A stretch of 64,000 bases of DNA, taken from assembly GCF_026283925.1 (NCBI RefSeq), contig NZ_JAPDPF010000003.1, forward strand, positions 186,001-250,000, read 5' to 3'. Position 1 is the stretch's first letter, and each line of letters begins with the position of its first letter. Below, in pieces: positions 40,079 through 49,565 of this stretch. The position numbers were made by a program, and so were the translations under genes. Source of the stretch: Dyella halodurans (GTDB taxonomy: Bacteria > Pseudomonadota > Gammaproteobacteria > Xanthomonadales > Rhodanobacteraceae). The notes below the pieces were generated by a model. The model did no database searches, was not told where the DNA came from, and saw only the letters and a program-made list of their open reading frames with translations.

Positions 40079-41680
40079 GTGACGTACGACTACATCATCG
40101 TGGGTGCAGGCTCGGCGGGCTGCGTGCTGGCCCATCGACTGAGTGCACACCCCGGCAAGCGCGTGCTGCTGCTCGAAGCCGGCCCCGCCGACTGGCATCC
40201 GCTGATCCATATGCCGGCAGGCATTGCGCGCCTCGCAAACGTTCGTCGCCTCAACTGGAACTATCGCACCGAGCCGGAACCGCAGCTGCTCAACCGTTGC
40301 CTGTGGTGGCCGCGCGGCAAGACGCTCGGTGGCTCCAGCTCGATCAATGCAATGTGCTACGTGCGCGGTGTCCCCGGCGATTACGACGCCTGGGCGCGCG
40401 CAACCGGCGATGCACGCTGGTCGTGGTCACAGGTGCTTCCCTGGTTCCTGAAGAGCGAAGACAACAGCCGCGGCGCCAGCCCACTGCACGCCACCGGTGG
40501 CCCGCTCGGCGTCAGCGACCTGCGCTATCACAACAGCTTGTCGACGACCTTCGTCGAAGCGGCGACCAACGCCGGCCATGCCCGCAACGACGACTTCAAC
40601 GGTGCACGGCAGGATGGCTTCGGCCTCTATCAGGTCACCCAGCGCGCTGGCGCCCGCTGCTCAACCGCCTCGGGCTTTCTGCGGCCTGTGCGGCAGCGGG
40701 AGAACCTGGAGGTGCGCACGAAGGCCGCCGTCGCCCGCGTCGTCATCCGCAACGGTCGCGCCGTCGGCGTACAGCTGCAGGGCGCGACGGACTTGCTCGA
40801 GGCGGGCGAAGTGATCCTTGCCGGTGGCGCGATCAATACACCGCAGCTGTTGATGCTCTCGGGCCTGGGCCCCGCCGATCATCTGCGCGAGCACGGCATC
40901 GCGGTGGTAGCGGACATGCCCGAGCTGGGCGCCAATCTGCAGGACCATCTGGATATCTGCACGCTCGACGGCAGCACCCAGCGCATCACCTACGACCATC
41001 TCAACGAACTTGCGGCGGGTTGGCGCTTCCTGCGTCATCGCGATGGGCCGGGCAGCTCCAACGTCGCCGAAGCCGGCGGCTTTGTCCGTAGCCGCCTGGC
41101 CACCGACGAGCGCTGCGACCTGCAGTTCCATTTCGTGCCCGCCCTGCTCGACGATCACGGCCGCCATCGGCTGCCCGGTTACGGCTATACGGTGCACGCC
41201 TGCTATCTGCATCCACGCAGCCGCGGTCGCCTGCGCCTGCGTTCGGCCAACCCGGCGCAGCCCATCGCCATCCACGCGAACTATCTCGGCGACGCGGAAG
41301 GTCACGATCTGCAGCGCATGATCGAGGCCGCGCGTCTCTCGCGCGACATCCTGGCCCAGGCCGCGTTTGCGCCTTACCGCGGCGCCCCGGTGTTTCCCGA
41401 GCGGGCGCTAAGTACCGATGCCGAATACGCCGATTTCATTCGTCGCAAGGCGGAGACGATTTATCACCCGGCCGGCACCTGCCGCATGGGCAACGACGCC
41501 GGCGCACCGCTGGACAGCAAGCTGCGTGTGCGCGGCGTGGACGGCCTGCGCGTCGTCGATGCCTCGGTGATGCCGAGCCTGCCGAGCGGCAACACCAATG
41601 CCCCCGTCATCATGATCGCCGAGCGCGCCAGCGCCTTGATCCTGAACGAAACTTCTTCGGGAGAGGGCCGACCTCCTTGA
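40079..41680 (+). CDS. GMC family FAD oxidoreductase (choline dehydrogenase-like)
   Basis: The roughly 533-residue flavoprotein has an N-terminal FAD motif, TYDYIIVGAGSAGCVLAHRL, the signature GKTLGGSSSINAM, AGGAINTPQLLMLSGLGP, and C-terminal YHPAGTCRMG with the catalytic His and SLPSGNTNAPVIMIAERAS. These define the GMC alcohol/choline dehydrogenase family. I prefer the GTG at 40079, preceded by GGGGGAA and directly before the FAD motif; an ATG at 40052 is also in frame. The substrate alcohol is unknown; it is not adjacent to betaine genes. Confidence 0.92.
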   Translation: MTYDYIIVGAGSAGCVLAHRLSAHPGKRVLLLEAGPADWHPLIHMPAGIARLANVRRLNWNYRTEPEPQLLNRCLWWPRGKTLGGSSSINAMCYVRGVPGDYDAWARATGDARWSWSQVLPWFLKSEDNSRGASPLHATGGPLGVSDLRYHNSLSTTFVEAATNAGHARNDDFNGARQDGFGLYQVTQRAGARCSTASGFLRPVRQRENLEVRTKAAVARVVIRNGRAVGVQLQGATDLLEAGEVILAGGAINTPQLLMLSGLGPADHLREHGIAVVADMPELGANLQDHLDICTLDGSTQRITYDHLNELAAGWRFLRHRDGPGSSNVAEAGGFVRSRLATDERCDLQFHFVPALLDDHGRHRLPGYGYTVHACYLHPRSRGRLRLRSANPAQPIAIHANYLGDAEGHDLQRMIEAARLSRDILAQAAFAPYRGAPVFPERALSTDAEYADFIRRKAETIYHPAGTCRMGNDAGAPLDSKLRVRGVDGLRVVDASVMPSLPSGNTNAPVIMIAERASALILNETSSGEGRPP

Positions 41681-41850
41681 GGTAGACGACTTCTTAACGC
41701 CGGCGGGCAGCGGGGACTTTCGGCCCGACCTGAGTTAATCTCGCCCACGCGTCACGGAGGGATCCGACTCGCATCCACCTGGCCCGGCCCCGCCGGCGCC
41801 GTTCTAGTTCCAACGGCGCCCAGCAGGCCCCACCAAAGCGTTCGAGTAGT

Positions 41851-43164
41851 ATGACGTTACGCACGATGCCCCTCCTGATCGCCGCGGCGCTGGGCCTGTC
41901 CAGCGCGTCGCTGCTCGCCAGTCCCATCGATCCCCCTGTGGCACAGCCTGTCAGCGCCTCCGCGCAGGCGCCCGCCCTGCCCGCTGATCGCATCAAGGAA
42001 ACGCTGGACGCCTATCAGCAGTGGCTGCAGAAACTGGATGAGCGCAACTCGGTAGCGGGCCTGGCCACGGCCGTCGTCGTGGGCGACAAGGTCGTGTTCG
42101 AGGACACCATCGGCTACGCCAATGCCGCCACGCGCGAGCCGGTGACGCCGGAAACCGTGTTTCGCCTGGCCTCGCTGTCCAAGGCCTTCGCCACCGCGCT
42201 GACCGGCGTGCTGGTCAACGAAGGCAAGCTGGATTGGGATACCAAGCTCGCCAGCGTGCTGCCGTTCTTCCGGCTCAAGGACGACTCGGCGCAGCAGCAG
42301 GCGACCGTACGCGACATCCTCGGCCAGCGCGTGGGCCTGCCCAAGAACACCTACGACAATATGCTCGAGGAGAACATTCCCTACGAGGAACTGGTGCGCA
42401 AGCTCGACGAGGTCGACCTCACCTGCGGCGTGGGCCAGTGCTACGGCTACCAGAACGTCGCCTTCAGCCTGATCGGCGACGTGATCTACGCGCAGACCGG
42501 CGACTTCTTCAACCGCCAGGTGGACAAGCGGATTTTCTTTCCGCTGGGCATGAAGACCGCCAGCTATGGTCGCGAAGCGTTGGAAGCGAGCAAGAGCTGG
42601 GCACGCCCGCACCGTCCCAGCGGCAGCGGCTGGGCGCCGTTCGAACCAAAGGAAGCCTATTACCGCGTGGCGCCGGCCGCCGGCGTGAACGCCAGCCTGC
42701 GCGACATGGAGCAGTGGCTGATTGCACAGATGGGCGGCCGCCCCGACGTGCTGCCGCCCCAACTACTGGAGACGCTGCACGCGCCGGAAGTCGCCACCCC
42801 GGTCGAAATGCACTCCACCCCATGGCGGCGCGCACGCCTGAGCGACGCGAGTTACGCGCTCGGCTGGCGCGTGTTCGAATACGGTGGCGAAACCCTGGTC
42901 TTCCATGCCGGTGCGGTCGAAGGCTATCGCACCATGATCGGCTTCTTCCCGAAATACCATGTCGGCGTGGTGACGCTGTGGAATTCCGCGGGCCCGGTGC
43001 CCTCGGGCCTGATGCCCGAAGTCCTGGATGGCCTGCTCGGCCTGCCGCATGTGGATTGGGCTGGCCTCGATAGCGATGCGCCTGCGAAGGCCGCCGCCAG
43101 CTCCAAGGGCAAGACACGCAACAAGACCAAGACCGCGGCAAGCGGCCACGCCACCAGCGGCTGA
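41851..43164 (+). CDS. class C beta-lactamase-like serine hydrolase
   Basis: The 437-residue secreted protein (signal peptide LLIAAALGLSSASLLAS) belongs to the serine hydrolase/penicillin-binding family. The nucleophile motif is SLSK (S108 and K111), the second motif is the YQN at Y200, and the third is HAG at 352. It resembles EstB/class C-type esterases and D-aminopeptidases; a true beta-lactamase role cannot be claimed. A Lys/Thr-rich tail (KAAASSKGKTRNKTKTAASG) ends the protein. A perfect 16-bp hairpin follows at 43198. Confidence 0.9.
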   Translation: MTLRTMPLLIAAALGLSSASLLASPIDPPVAQPVSASAQAPALPADRIKETLDAYQQWLQKLDERNSVAGLATAVVVGDKVVFEDTIGYANAATREPVTPETVFRLASLSKAFATALTGVLVNEGKLDWDTKLASVLPFFRLKDDSAQQQATVRDILGQRVGLPKNTYDNMLEENIPYEELVRKLDEVDLTCGVGQCYGYQNVAFSLIGDVIYAQTGDFFNRQVDKRIFFPLGMKTASYGREALEASKSWARPHRPSGSGWAPFEPKEAYYRVAPAAGVNASLRDMEQWLIAQMGGRPDVLPPQLLETLHAPEVATPVEMHSTPWRRARLSDASYALGWRVFEYGGETLVFHAGAVEGYRTMIGFFPKYHVGVVTLWNSAGPVPSGLMPEVLDGLLGLPHVDWAGLDSDAPAKAAASSKGKTRNKTKTAASGHATSG

Positions 43165-43197
43165 CCCGTCCCACGGTTCACCCGAGCCTTGGAAAGC

Positions 43198-43233
43198 AAA
43201 GAGGCGCTGCATGGACCCATGCAGCGCCTCTTT
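43198..43233. terminator. Perfect 16-bp hairpin between convergent genes
   Basis: AAAGAGGCGCTGCATG (43198-43213) and CATGCAGCGCCTCTTT (43218-43233) pair perfectly around GACC. The flanking T tracts are short, but the site is ideally placed between the hydrolase and TonB stop codons. Confidence 0.8.
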
Positions 43234-43272
43234 CGTTGGTACGTTGCGCGTGCGGGTGCGGCCCGCTATCGA

Positions 43273-44316
43273 TCAGTTGAGCTTGAAGACGATGCGACGC
43301 TTGTCCTGCGAGGCCACCGGTGCACCATTCTGGGTCGCTGGCTGGTACTTCCAACGGCTCACCGCTTCGACCGCGGCGCGATCGAAGACGTGACGCGGCT
43401 CCGCATCAACCACCTTCACGTCATCCACGCTGCCGTCCGGCGTGACGGTGAAGGTCAGCTCCACCCAGCCCTCCTGGTTGGATCGCATCGCCGTCGCCGG
43501 ATAGCGCGGGCTGACATTTCTCACCAGCACCGCACCATGCGAGCCGCTTGCACTCAAGCTTTCGCTCGCCGCTGAGGCCGTGCTTGCCTGAGGCTGCCGC
43601 GCCGACTCGGACGATGCCTGCTGTTGCTGCGCGAGGCGTGCCTGTGCCGCCTTCTGCTGCTGTTCGGCGAGCGCCTTCTGCTGCACCTCGGCCGCCTGGC
43701 GATCGGCCTCGGCCTTGTCGGACACGGCCTTCTGGGCAGCCAGCTGCGCCTGCTTCTCCTTGTCGGACGCCATCTGCTGTTCGCGGTCCTGCAGCTTGCG
43801 CTGAGCGTCCAGCTTCGAGCGCAGTATGGTCAGCGTGTAGTTCGCCGGATCGGCCTTGGCGAGCAGATCGATCTGCCGCTGGGCCTCGGTGAAGTCGCGC
43901 TGGTTGATCGCCTGCTCGGCGACGCTGGAACCGACCGGAAAGGTCTCGCGCAGTGCATCGGCGGCGACCTGGTTACCCGGCTGCTTCTCCAGCACCTTGA
44001 GATAGAACTCGAAGGCGTTGTTGCCGGCGGGCGCCAGCAGGCGCTGCTCGTTGACCGCCTTGCGGGCTTCGGACAGCAGCTGATTGGTGCTCATGGCCGC
44101 CACGTTGACGGGCGGCGGAGGCGCTTCACGACCCGCCACCACCGGCGTCGACGGATGCGCGCCGGCGTCCGTGTCGACCAGGTCCTGGTGCGGCTTGATG
44201 ATAAGGAACCACGACGCTGCCGCGAGCACGGCGACGACAGCAACAATGGCGATGGCAGCGGGCCTGATGGCCCCGCGCGCACGGCGGCGCGACTGACGTG
44301 TATATCGGGTATCCAT
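43273..44316 (-). CDS. TonB family energy-transducing protein
   Basis: The 347-residue protein has a cytoplasmic basic N-terminus, one membrane anchor (AIAIVAVVAVLAAASWFLII, about 20-41), a periplasmic helical region with repeats resembling TPRs (VLEKQPGNQVAADALRETFP, LLAKADPANYTLT), a Gln/Ala coiled coil (about 175-235) and a C-terminal TonB domain (VSPRYPATAMRSNQEGWVELTFTVTPDG, then DRAAVEAVSRWKY). It would transmit energy to outer-membrane receptors. There is no ExbB/ExbD gene beside it. The helical insertion is longer than in standard TonB. Confidence 0.9.
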   Translation of the reverse strand: MDTRYTRQSRRRARGAIRPAAIAIVAVVAVLAAASWFLIIKPHQDLVDTDAGAHPSTPVVAGREAPPPPVNVAAMSTNQLLSEARKAVNEQRLLAPAGNNAFEFYLKVLEKQPGNQVAADALRETFPVGSSVAEQAINQRDFTEAQRQIDLLAKADPANYTLTILRSKLDAQRKLQDREQQMASDKEKQAQLAAQKAVSDKAEADRQAAEVQQKALAEQQQKAAQARLAQQQQASSESARQPQASTASAASESLSASGSHGAVLVRNVSPRYPATAMRSNQEGWVELTFTVTPDGSVDDVKVVDAEPRHVFDRAAVEAVSRWKYQPATQNGAPVASQDKRRIVFKLN

Positions 44317-44653
44317 GGTCTCTCACTGAGTGTCATCAGATACCCGCGCTTTTTCCCCCTGTGAATCCAGGAGCGGGAACCTCCCCAGGCTCCCGCGGCG
44401 CGGATGTACGAAAGGTAACCGTAATGTGGCACCACGGCAAATCGTGCGTAGGGTCACGTCGCGGCGAGCAGGATCAGACCGGCATGTCACGGCCGCGTCA
44501 TCGTGCTGCTATCCGAGGTCGCCTACGAATTTTTCGTACCCCGGAAACGAAGCGTCCCGGCATAGGCCGGGACGAATCGCGCTTTCGAAGACTCTCCCCG
44601 CGCTGGGCACCGCGGGGAGAAAAGTCGGTGAAGCTAGTTATGTAAGTTGATAC
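44317..44653. other. Intergenic region with hairpins
   Basis: No gene was found here. Two hairpins are visible: CGTCCCGGC/GCCGGGACG at about 44553-44574 and CTCCCCGCG/CGCGGGGAG at 44594-44619. Neither has a clear T run on either strand. They may form the 3' end of the metJ-H1 transcript, which ends at 44654. Confidence 0.5.
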
Positions 44654-45214
44654 TTACTTCTTCGCGACCTTGGCGGTCTTGGTGGTCTTGGTGGCCTTTA
44701 CCACCTTGGCGGCGGCGGCCTTCTTCACGGTCCGCTTGGCAGCCTTCTTGGCAACCTTCTTCGCGACCTTCTTGACAGCGACCTTCTTCACGGCAGCCTT
44801 CTTGGCGGCCGCCGGACGCTTCTTGGCGACAGCTTTCTTGGCGACCTTCTTGGCGGCAGCCTTCTTGGCGGCCGGCTTACGGGCAACCGGCTTCTTCGCG
44901 GCGGCCTTCTTCACGGCGGTCTTCTTGGTCGCCTTCTTGGCGGCCGGCTTCTTTGCAGCGGCTTTCTTGGCAGTGGCCATAGTTCGTCTCAGCTCCTCAT
45001 CAGTTGGCAGTGGTTGCCCAGTAAAAGCATGTAGGAACGCCTCCACAAGCAGATCGCTATTGGTGGCGTGCCGAAGATTGTTCACCTGACGACGGGTGCG
45101 TTCGTCAGAAAGGGGCCTTAGAACGTGCAGTGGAATCGAGACCGTGATCTTGCGAACTGCGCCGGCCTTTTCTCCATGCTCGATATAAGGCGGTATGAAT
45201 TTCGATGTTGCCAT
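44654..45214 (-). CDS. metJ: MetJ methionine repressor fused to histone H1-like Lys/Ala tail
   Basis: The 186-residue product has two parts. Residues 1-77 match the E. coli methionine repressor Met[21 protein letters not shown] carries the DNA-contacting beta ribbon (K22 and T24, equivalent to K23 and T25), then [20 protein letters not shown] and [13 protein letters not shown] with SAM-contact equivalents E58, H62 and F64. Residues 78-186 replace the MetJ C-terminus with [12 protein letters not shown]-type repeats like histone H1/AlgP. ATG 45214 follows a GGAG site. Identity of the repressor half is clear; the role of the tail is unknown. Confidence 0.9.
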   Translation of the reverse strand: MATSKFIPPYIEHGEKAGAVRKITVSIPLHVLRPLSDERTRRQVNNLRHATNSDLLVEAFLHAFTGQPLPTDEELRRTMATAKKAAAKKPAAKKATKKTAVKKAAAKKPVARKPAAKKAAAKKVAKKAVAKKRPAAAKKAAVKKVAVKKVAKKVAKKAAKRTVKKAAAAKVVKATKTTKTAKVAKK

Positions 45215-45942
45215 AGCACCCGTTCTCCGTGTTCCGATGCGAAAGCTATTCCTGAAGATTTCAACTGTCAATTGATTTTAGCTACGAAATCAATTCGTTT
45301 CATCCACCCCCGGGAGGGTCCAAACCCCCACCGGATAAGGCCTGAGGGGGGTCTGAGGGTAATTAAGATCAGACGTCCATACCGCTAAATTCAAATACAG
45401 ACATATAACCGGTTAATGCAATAAAACCGCTTAAAACAAGCTGTTTCATGCCACGTTGCGACATTGGTCCGACATACTCACTCAACACGTATCTCCGTGA
45501 ATACACAGGGTAAATTGGATGCCCCATGAGGGGGTCCAAGAATGAACAGAACACGACTGAAATCGTCCGTTTGCCCACCCCCCGGGAAGAAGCCCTCGCC
45601 CCCTCCATCGGACGCCGAATCGGTCGCGAAGGCCCTTCATCCGATCCCGGCACGCGTCCGCGAACCCCTTCCCGATCTACCTCATGGACATCTATCGGCA
45701 TAGCCGTCGGTAACTTTTGCGGCCACCAAACTGCCGCCCCTCGAGCTGCCGATACCACCCCATGATGGACTTGAAGGCGTTCGCCGCCGACTCGTGCATG
45801 CCTCTCGCACTCATCACTCAGTCGATGCGCTGAGCCCCCGCAATGTCAGTGCCCGTTGATGAGGATCGTGGAGACCGCGCCGCTCAAAAAGACGCCGGCC
45901 GCTTGGTAGCGGCCGGCGTCGGGTGCAGCAGCGAACGCGGAC
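45215..45942. other. Long intergenic region upstream of metJ with possible promoter and met box
   Basis: No gene is supported in this roughly 730-base, AT-richer stretch. On the - strand TTGACA (45271-45266) lies 17 bases from a weak TAGCTT (45248-45243), a candidate metJ promoter. At 45371 AGACGTCC matches the met box at 7 of 8, with ATACCGCT beside it at 5 of 8. A terminator for gcvH lies at the far end. Frames at 45369-45758 and 45526-45765 look like chance ORFs. Confidence 0.4.
45886..45920 (-). terminator. Rho-independent terminator of the gcvH transcript
   Basis: On the - strand GACGCCGGCCGCT (45920-45908) pairs with AGCGGCCGGCGTC (45903-45891) around ACCA, followed by TTTTT (45890-45886). 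It lies 22 bases after the gcvH stop. Confidence 0.93.
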
Positions 45943-46338
45943 TTAGTGGTCTTCGTTCTCGATCAGTTCGGCATAGGCGTCGGCGTCGAGCAGCTCGTCC
46001 AGCTCGCCCCGGTCGCTGGCGCGAACCAGGAAAATCCAGCCATCGCCAAAGGCGTCCTCGTTGATGGTCTCGGGCTTGTCGTTGAGGCCTTCGTTGACCG
46101 CCACGATCTCGCCGGACACCGGGCTGTAAATGTCCGAGGCGGCCTTGACCGACTCGACCACGGCCACGCCGTGGCCGGCTTGCACGCTGGCGCCGATCTC
46201 CGGCAACTCCACGTACACCAGGTCACCGAGCTGGCCCTGGGCATGGTCGGAAATACCCACGCGGACCAGGCCGTCGTCTTCGACGCGGGCCCATTCGTGG
46301 GACTTGAGAAATTTCAGATCGCCGGGAATCTCGCTCAT
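45943..46338 (-). CDS. gcvH: glycine cleavage system H protein
   Basis: The 131-residue lipoyl carrier shuttles the aminomethyl group between the P, T and L proteins. The lipoyl lysine is K65 in [13 protein letters not shown], the classical site, and [22 protein letters not shown] is the conserved N-terminal segment. I took the ATG at 46338; a longer frame upstream has no family similarity. It lies downstream of gcvT with about 100 bases between, so the two are probably cotranscribed. The P protein is not in the window. Confidence 0.97.
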   Translation of the reverse strand: MSEIPGDLKFLKSHEWARVEDDGLVRVGISDHAQGQLGDLVYVELPEIGASVQAGHGVAVVESVKAASDIYSPVSGEIVAVNEGLNDKPETINEDAFGDGWIFLVRASDRGELDELLDADAYAELIENEDH

Positions 46339-46440
46339 GATCGAATCCAGTCGTTGGTCTTGGGTCGGGGATGAAGTGGCAATTCTAGCTTCTTCATCCC
46401 AAAGGCAACACGGGCCGGCACGGCCCGGTTGCAATAAGCA

Positions 46441-47541
46441 TCAGATGCCTTCGCAAGGCTTGCCGTCGCGCACGAACGGGTACTTCACCACGCGCACCGG
46501 CACTTCCCGGCCACGGATGTCGACACGTACGTCGCCCGGCTCACCCGACGGCACGCGCGCAAAGGCCACGGCCTTGTTGAGCGTCGGGGCGAAACTGCCG
46601 GAGAGGATCTCGCCGGCACCATTGGCCGTGAGGACCGGCTGCCCGTGACGCAGCACTCCCTTGTCGTCGAGCACGAGGCCGACCATCACGCGCTTTACAC
46701 CCTCGGCCTTCTGCGCCTCGAGTGCCTTGCGGCCGATGAAGTCACGCCCTTCGTCCAGCGCGATGGTCCAGCCGAGGTTGGCCTCCCACGGCGACACGGT
46801 CTCGTCCATGTCCTGCCCGTAAAGATTCATGCCGGCTTCCAGGCGCAGCGTGTCGCGGGCACCCAGGCCTGCCGGTGCGACGCCGGCGGCGACCAGCGCC
46901 TGCCACAACGCCACCGCGTGCTCCTGCGGCACGATGATCTCGAAACCGTCTTCACCCGTGTAACCGGTGCGGGCGACGAACAGCGGCATGCCATGCGGCC
47001 CCTGCGCGGCGGCGGCGGCGAACTTGCCCAGCTTGCCGATCCGCTCGTGGTCGATCTCGGCCAGCAGGCCGATGGTCTTGGCGCGGGCGTTGGGGCCCTG
47101 CACGGCGATCATGGCGAAGTCCGGGCGCTCCTTCACCTGCACGTCGAAGGCCTTGGCCTGCTGTTCGATCCAGGCCAGGTCCTTCTCGCGGGTGGCCGCA
47201 TTGACCACCAGGCGGAAGAATTCCTCGCCGAGGAAATACACGATGAGGTCGTCGATGACGCCGCCCTGCGGGTTGAGCATGCACGAATACAGCGCCTTGC
47301 CATGCAGCTTCAGCTTGTCGACGCTGTTGGCCAGCAGGTGACGCAGGAACTCCCGCGTGCGCGGGCCATGCAGGTCGACCACGGTCATATGCGAGACGTC
47401 GAACATGCCGGCATCGCGACGCACGACGTGGTGCTCCTCGATCTGCGAGCCGTAGTTGATCGGCATGTCCCAGCCACCGAAATCGACCATACGCGCTCCG
47501 AGCGCGCGATGGGTGTCATTAAGTACGGTCTTCTCGGTCAT
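46441..47541 (-). CDS. gcvT: glycine cleavage system aminomethyltransferase (T protein)
   Basis: The 366-residue folate enzyme moves the methylene group from H-protein to tetrahydrofolate. It begins [21 protein letters not shown], continues with [16 protein letters not shown] and includes [12 protein letters not shown] plus [19 protein letters not shown], all typical of GcvT. The start ATG is at 47541. The upstream 130 bases show no glycine riboswitch core, so control of this pair is unknown. It is followed by gcvH on the same strand. Confidence 0.97.
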   Translation of the reverse strand: MTEKTVLNDTHRALGARMVDFGGWDMPINYGSQIEEHHVVRRDAGMFDVSHMTVVDLHGPRTREFLRHLLANSVDKLKLHGKALYSCMLNPQGGVIDDLIVYFLGEEFFRLVVNAATREKDLAWIEQQAKAFDVQVKERPDFAMIAVQGPNARAKTIGLLAEIDHERIGKLGKFAAAAAQGPHGMPLFVARTGYTGEDGFEIIVPQEHAVALWQALVAAGVAPAGLGARDTLRLEAGMNLYGQDMDETVSPWEANLGWTIALDEGRDFIGRKALEAQKAEGVKRVMVGLVLDDKGVLRHGQPVLTANGAGEILSGSFAPTLNKAVAFARVPSGEPGDVRVDIRGREVPVRVVKYPFVRDGKPCEGI

Positions 47542-47675
47542 CGCAGTCGTGCTCTGGGGAAAGCGACATTATCGCCGCGCGAACAAGGCATTCCAAGCCG
47601 AGCGACGCCGGCTCACCGTGCGTCGCCGTATCCATGACCGCGTCTTGCAACGCCGTAATCTACGCGTCAGGACAT

Positions 47676-49565
47676 TTAGCCCGAGTGATGCGGCCCCAAT
47701 CCCGCGAGCAATTGCTCCACCACCTGCTCGGCCAGCTGTTCGGGACGCAAGCCGGCGGTGCGCAGATGCAATTCCGCCTGTTCGGGCGCCTCGTAGGGCG
47801 AGTCGATACCGGTGAAATTGAGAATTTCGCCGGCACGGGCCTTGCGATACAAGCCCTTCGGATCGCGCCGCTCGCACTCCTCCAGCGTGGTGTCCACGAA
47901 GACCTCGAGGAACTCACCACCGTCGAACAGGCTGCGGGCGAAGCGACGTTCGCTTTGGAATGGCGAGATCACGCAGACCAGCACGATCAGGCCGGCATCG
48001 ACCATCAGATGCGCCACCTCGGCCACCCTTCGCACGTTCTCCACGCGGGCCTCAGCCGTGAAGCCAAGATCCTTGTTGAGGCCGTGGCGCAGGTTGTCAC
48101 CGTCCAGCATATAGGTGTGGTAGCCGAGTGCGTGCAGACGGCGCTCGACCAGGTTGGCCACGGTGGACTTGCCCGCGCCCGACAGGCCGGTGAACCACAG
48201 GCAGCGCGACTGCTGCCCTTTGCTGGCGCTACGAACATCCTTGTTGAGGTCGGTATGTTGCCAGTGCACGTTGGCGGCACGGCGCAAGGCGAAAGCGAGC
48301 ATGCCGCAGCCGACCGTGGCATGGGTCTGGCGGTCGATCAGGATGAAGCCACCGAGGGTGCGGTTGTCCGCATAGGTCTCGAAGGGGATCGCGTGGTCCA
48401 GGTCGATATTGCAGTAACCGACCTCGTTGAGGTCGAGCCGACGCGCAGCCAACTCGGCCTGGGTATTGACGTCGACCTTGTGCTTGATCGTGGTCACCCG
48501 CGCGTTGACGGTACGCGAACCAATCTTCAGCCAGTAGGCACGATTGGGCAGCAATGGCTCATCACCCATCCATAACAGGTGGGCGGCGAACTGGTCCGCC
48601 ACCGGCGCCGGCCGTGTGGCATCGGCAATCACGTCGCCGCGACTCACGTCGACTTCGCGATCCAGGGTCAGCGTCACCGCCTGGCCGGCGCTCGCCTCGG
48701 CAAGATCGCCGTCGGCCGTCACGATGCGCTCGATCCGCGCGCGCTGCATGGCCGGCTGCACGACGATCTCGCTGCCCACCGCCACCTGGCCGCCGCAGAT
48801 CGTGCCGGCATAACCGCGGAACGAGGCATCCGGCCGGTTCACCCATTGCACTGGCAGGCGGAAGTCGACCGCCTGCGTCGCCGCCGTGTCGGCCGACTCC
48901 AGCAGTTCCAGCAGGCAGGGACCGCGGTACCAGGGCATGCGGGTGGAACGCTGGCCGACGTTGTCGCCGCTCGGGGCCACCACCGGCAGGCAGTGCACGC
49001 TGGTGATACCCATATGCGCGGCCAGTTCGCGGTATTCGTTCGCGATGGCGGCGAAGACGTCGTCGCGGTAGTCGATCAGATCCATCTTGTTCACCGCCAA
49101 CACGACCTGGCGGATGCCCATCAGCGCGCAGATATAGGTATGCCGCCGCGTCTGCGCCAGCAGTCCCTTGCGCGCATCCACCAGCACCACCGCCAGCTCG
49201 GCATTGGAGGCGCCGGTGGCCATGTTGCGCGTGTACTGCTCATGCCCCGGGCAGTCGGCCACGATGAAACTGCGCCGCTGGGTATGGAAATAGCGGTAGG
49301 CCACGTCGATGGTGATGCCCTGCTGGCGCTCGGCATCGAGGCCGTCGGTGAGCAGGGAAAAGTCCAGCTGATCAGGCGCATCGGCATGCAGCTTGCGGCT
49401 GTCGCGGATCAGCGCCGCGACCTGGTCCTCCGGCAGCATGCCGGCGTCGTAGAGCAGGCGGCCCAGCAGGGTGCTCTTGCCGTCGTCGACGCTGCCGCAG
49501 GTGATGAAGCGCAGCAGGTTCGTGTTGTCCTGCGCCACCGCCGGGGTGATTTCCACGGTCGTCAT
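47676..49565 (-). CDS. cysNC: fused sulfate adenylyltransferase large subunit / APS kinase
   Basis: The 629-residue protein combines two enzymes. Residues 1 to about 430 are CysN, a translation-factor-like GTPase with [13 protein letters not shown] (24-31), [18 protein letters not shown] and [10 protein letters not shown]; it drives APS formation with CysD. The C-terminal 190 residues are CysC, with a second P-loop [15 protein letters not shown] near 460, that phosphorylates APS to PAPS. The start overlaps the cysD stop by one base. Together with cysD it forms the sulfate activation operon. The fusion is common in Xanthomonadales. Confidence 0.96.
   Translation of the reverse strand: MTTVEITPAVAQDNTNLLRFITCGSVDDGKSTLLGRLLYDAGMLPEDQVAALIRDSRKLHADAPDQLDFSLLTDGLDAERQQGITIDVAYRYFHTQRRSFIVADCPGHEQYTRNMATGASNAELAVVLVDARKGLLAQTRRHTYICALMGIRQVVLAVNKMDLIDYRDDVFAAIANEYRELAAHMGITSVHCLPVVAPSGDNVGQRSTRMPWYRGPCLLELLESADTAATQAVDFRLPVQWVNRPDASFRGYAGTICGGQVAVGSEIVVQPAMQRARIERIVTADGDLAEASAGQAVTLTLDREVDVSRGDVIADATRPAPVADQFAAHLLWMGDEPLLPNRAYWLKIGSRTVNARVTTIKHKVDVNTQAELAARRLDLNEVGYCNIDLDHAIPFETYADNRTLGGFILIDRQTHATVGCGMLAFALRRAANVHWQHTDLNKDVRSASKGQQSRCLWFTGLSGAGKSTVANLVERRLHALGYHTYMLDGDNLRHGLNKDLGFTAEARVENVRRVAEVAHLMVDAGLIVLVCVISPFQSERRFARSLFDGGEFLEVFVDTTLEECERRDPKGLYRKARAGEILNFTGIDSPYEAPEQAELHLRTAGLRPEQLAEQVVEQLLAGLGPHHSG

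Noticed and set aside
41684-41691. Met-box-like AGACGACT near the GMC gene end
   Set aside because: A single 7-of-8 match without a neighbouring box or a promoter is expected by chance in 64 kb.
45369-45758. 129-residue open frame in the long spacer (- strand), ending in a hydrophobic KQLVLSGFIALTGYMSVF segment
   Set aside because: No good ribosome site, Arg/Pro-rich front and no recognised family. A 26-residue peptide from 45449 is conceivable but unsupported.
45526-45765. 79-residue open frame (+ strand)
   Set aside because: Ser/Thr/Arg/Pro composition typical of chance frames; no motif and no ribosome site of note.
47542-47675. Glycine riboswitch ahead of gcvT
   Set aside because: The conserved cores of the glycine aptamer are not visible in either orientation.
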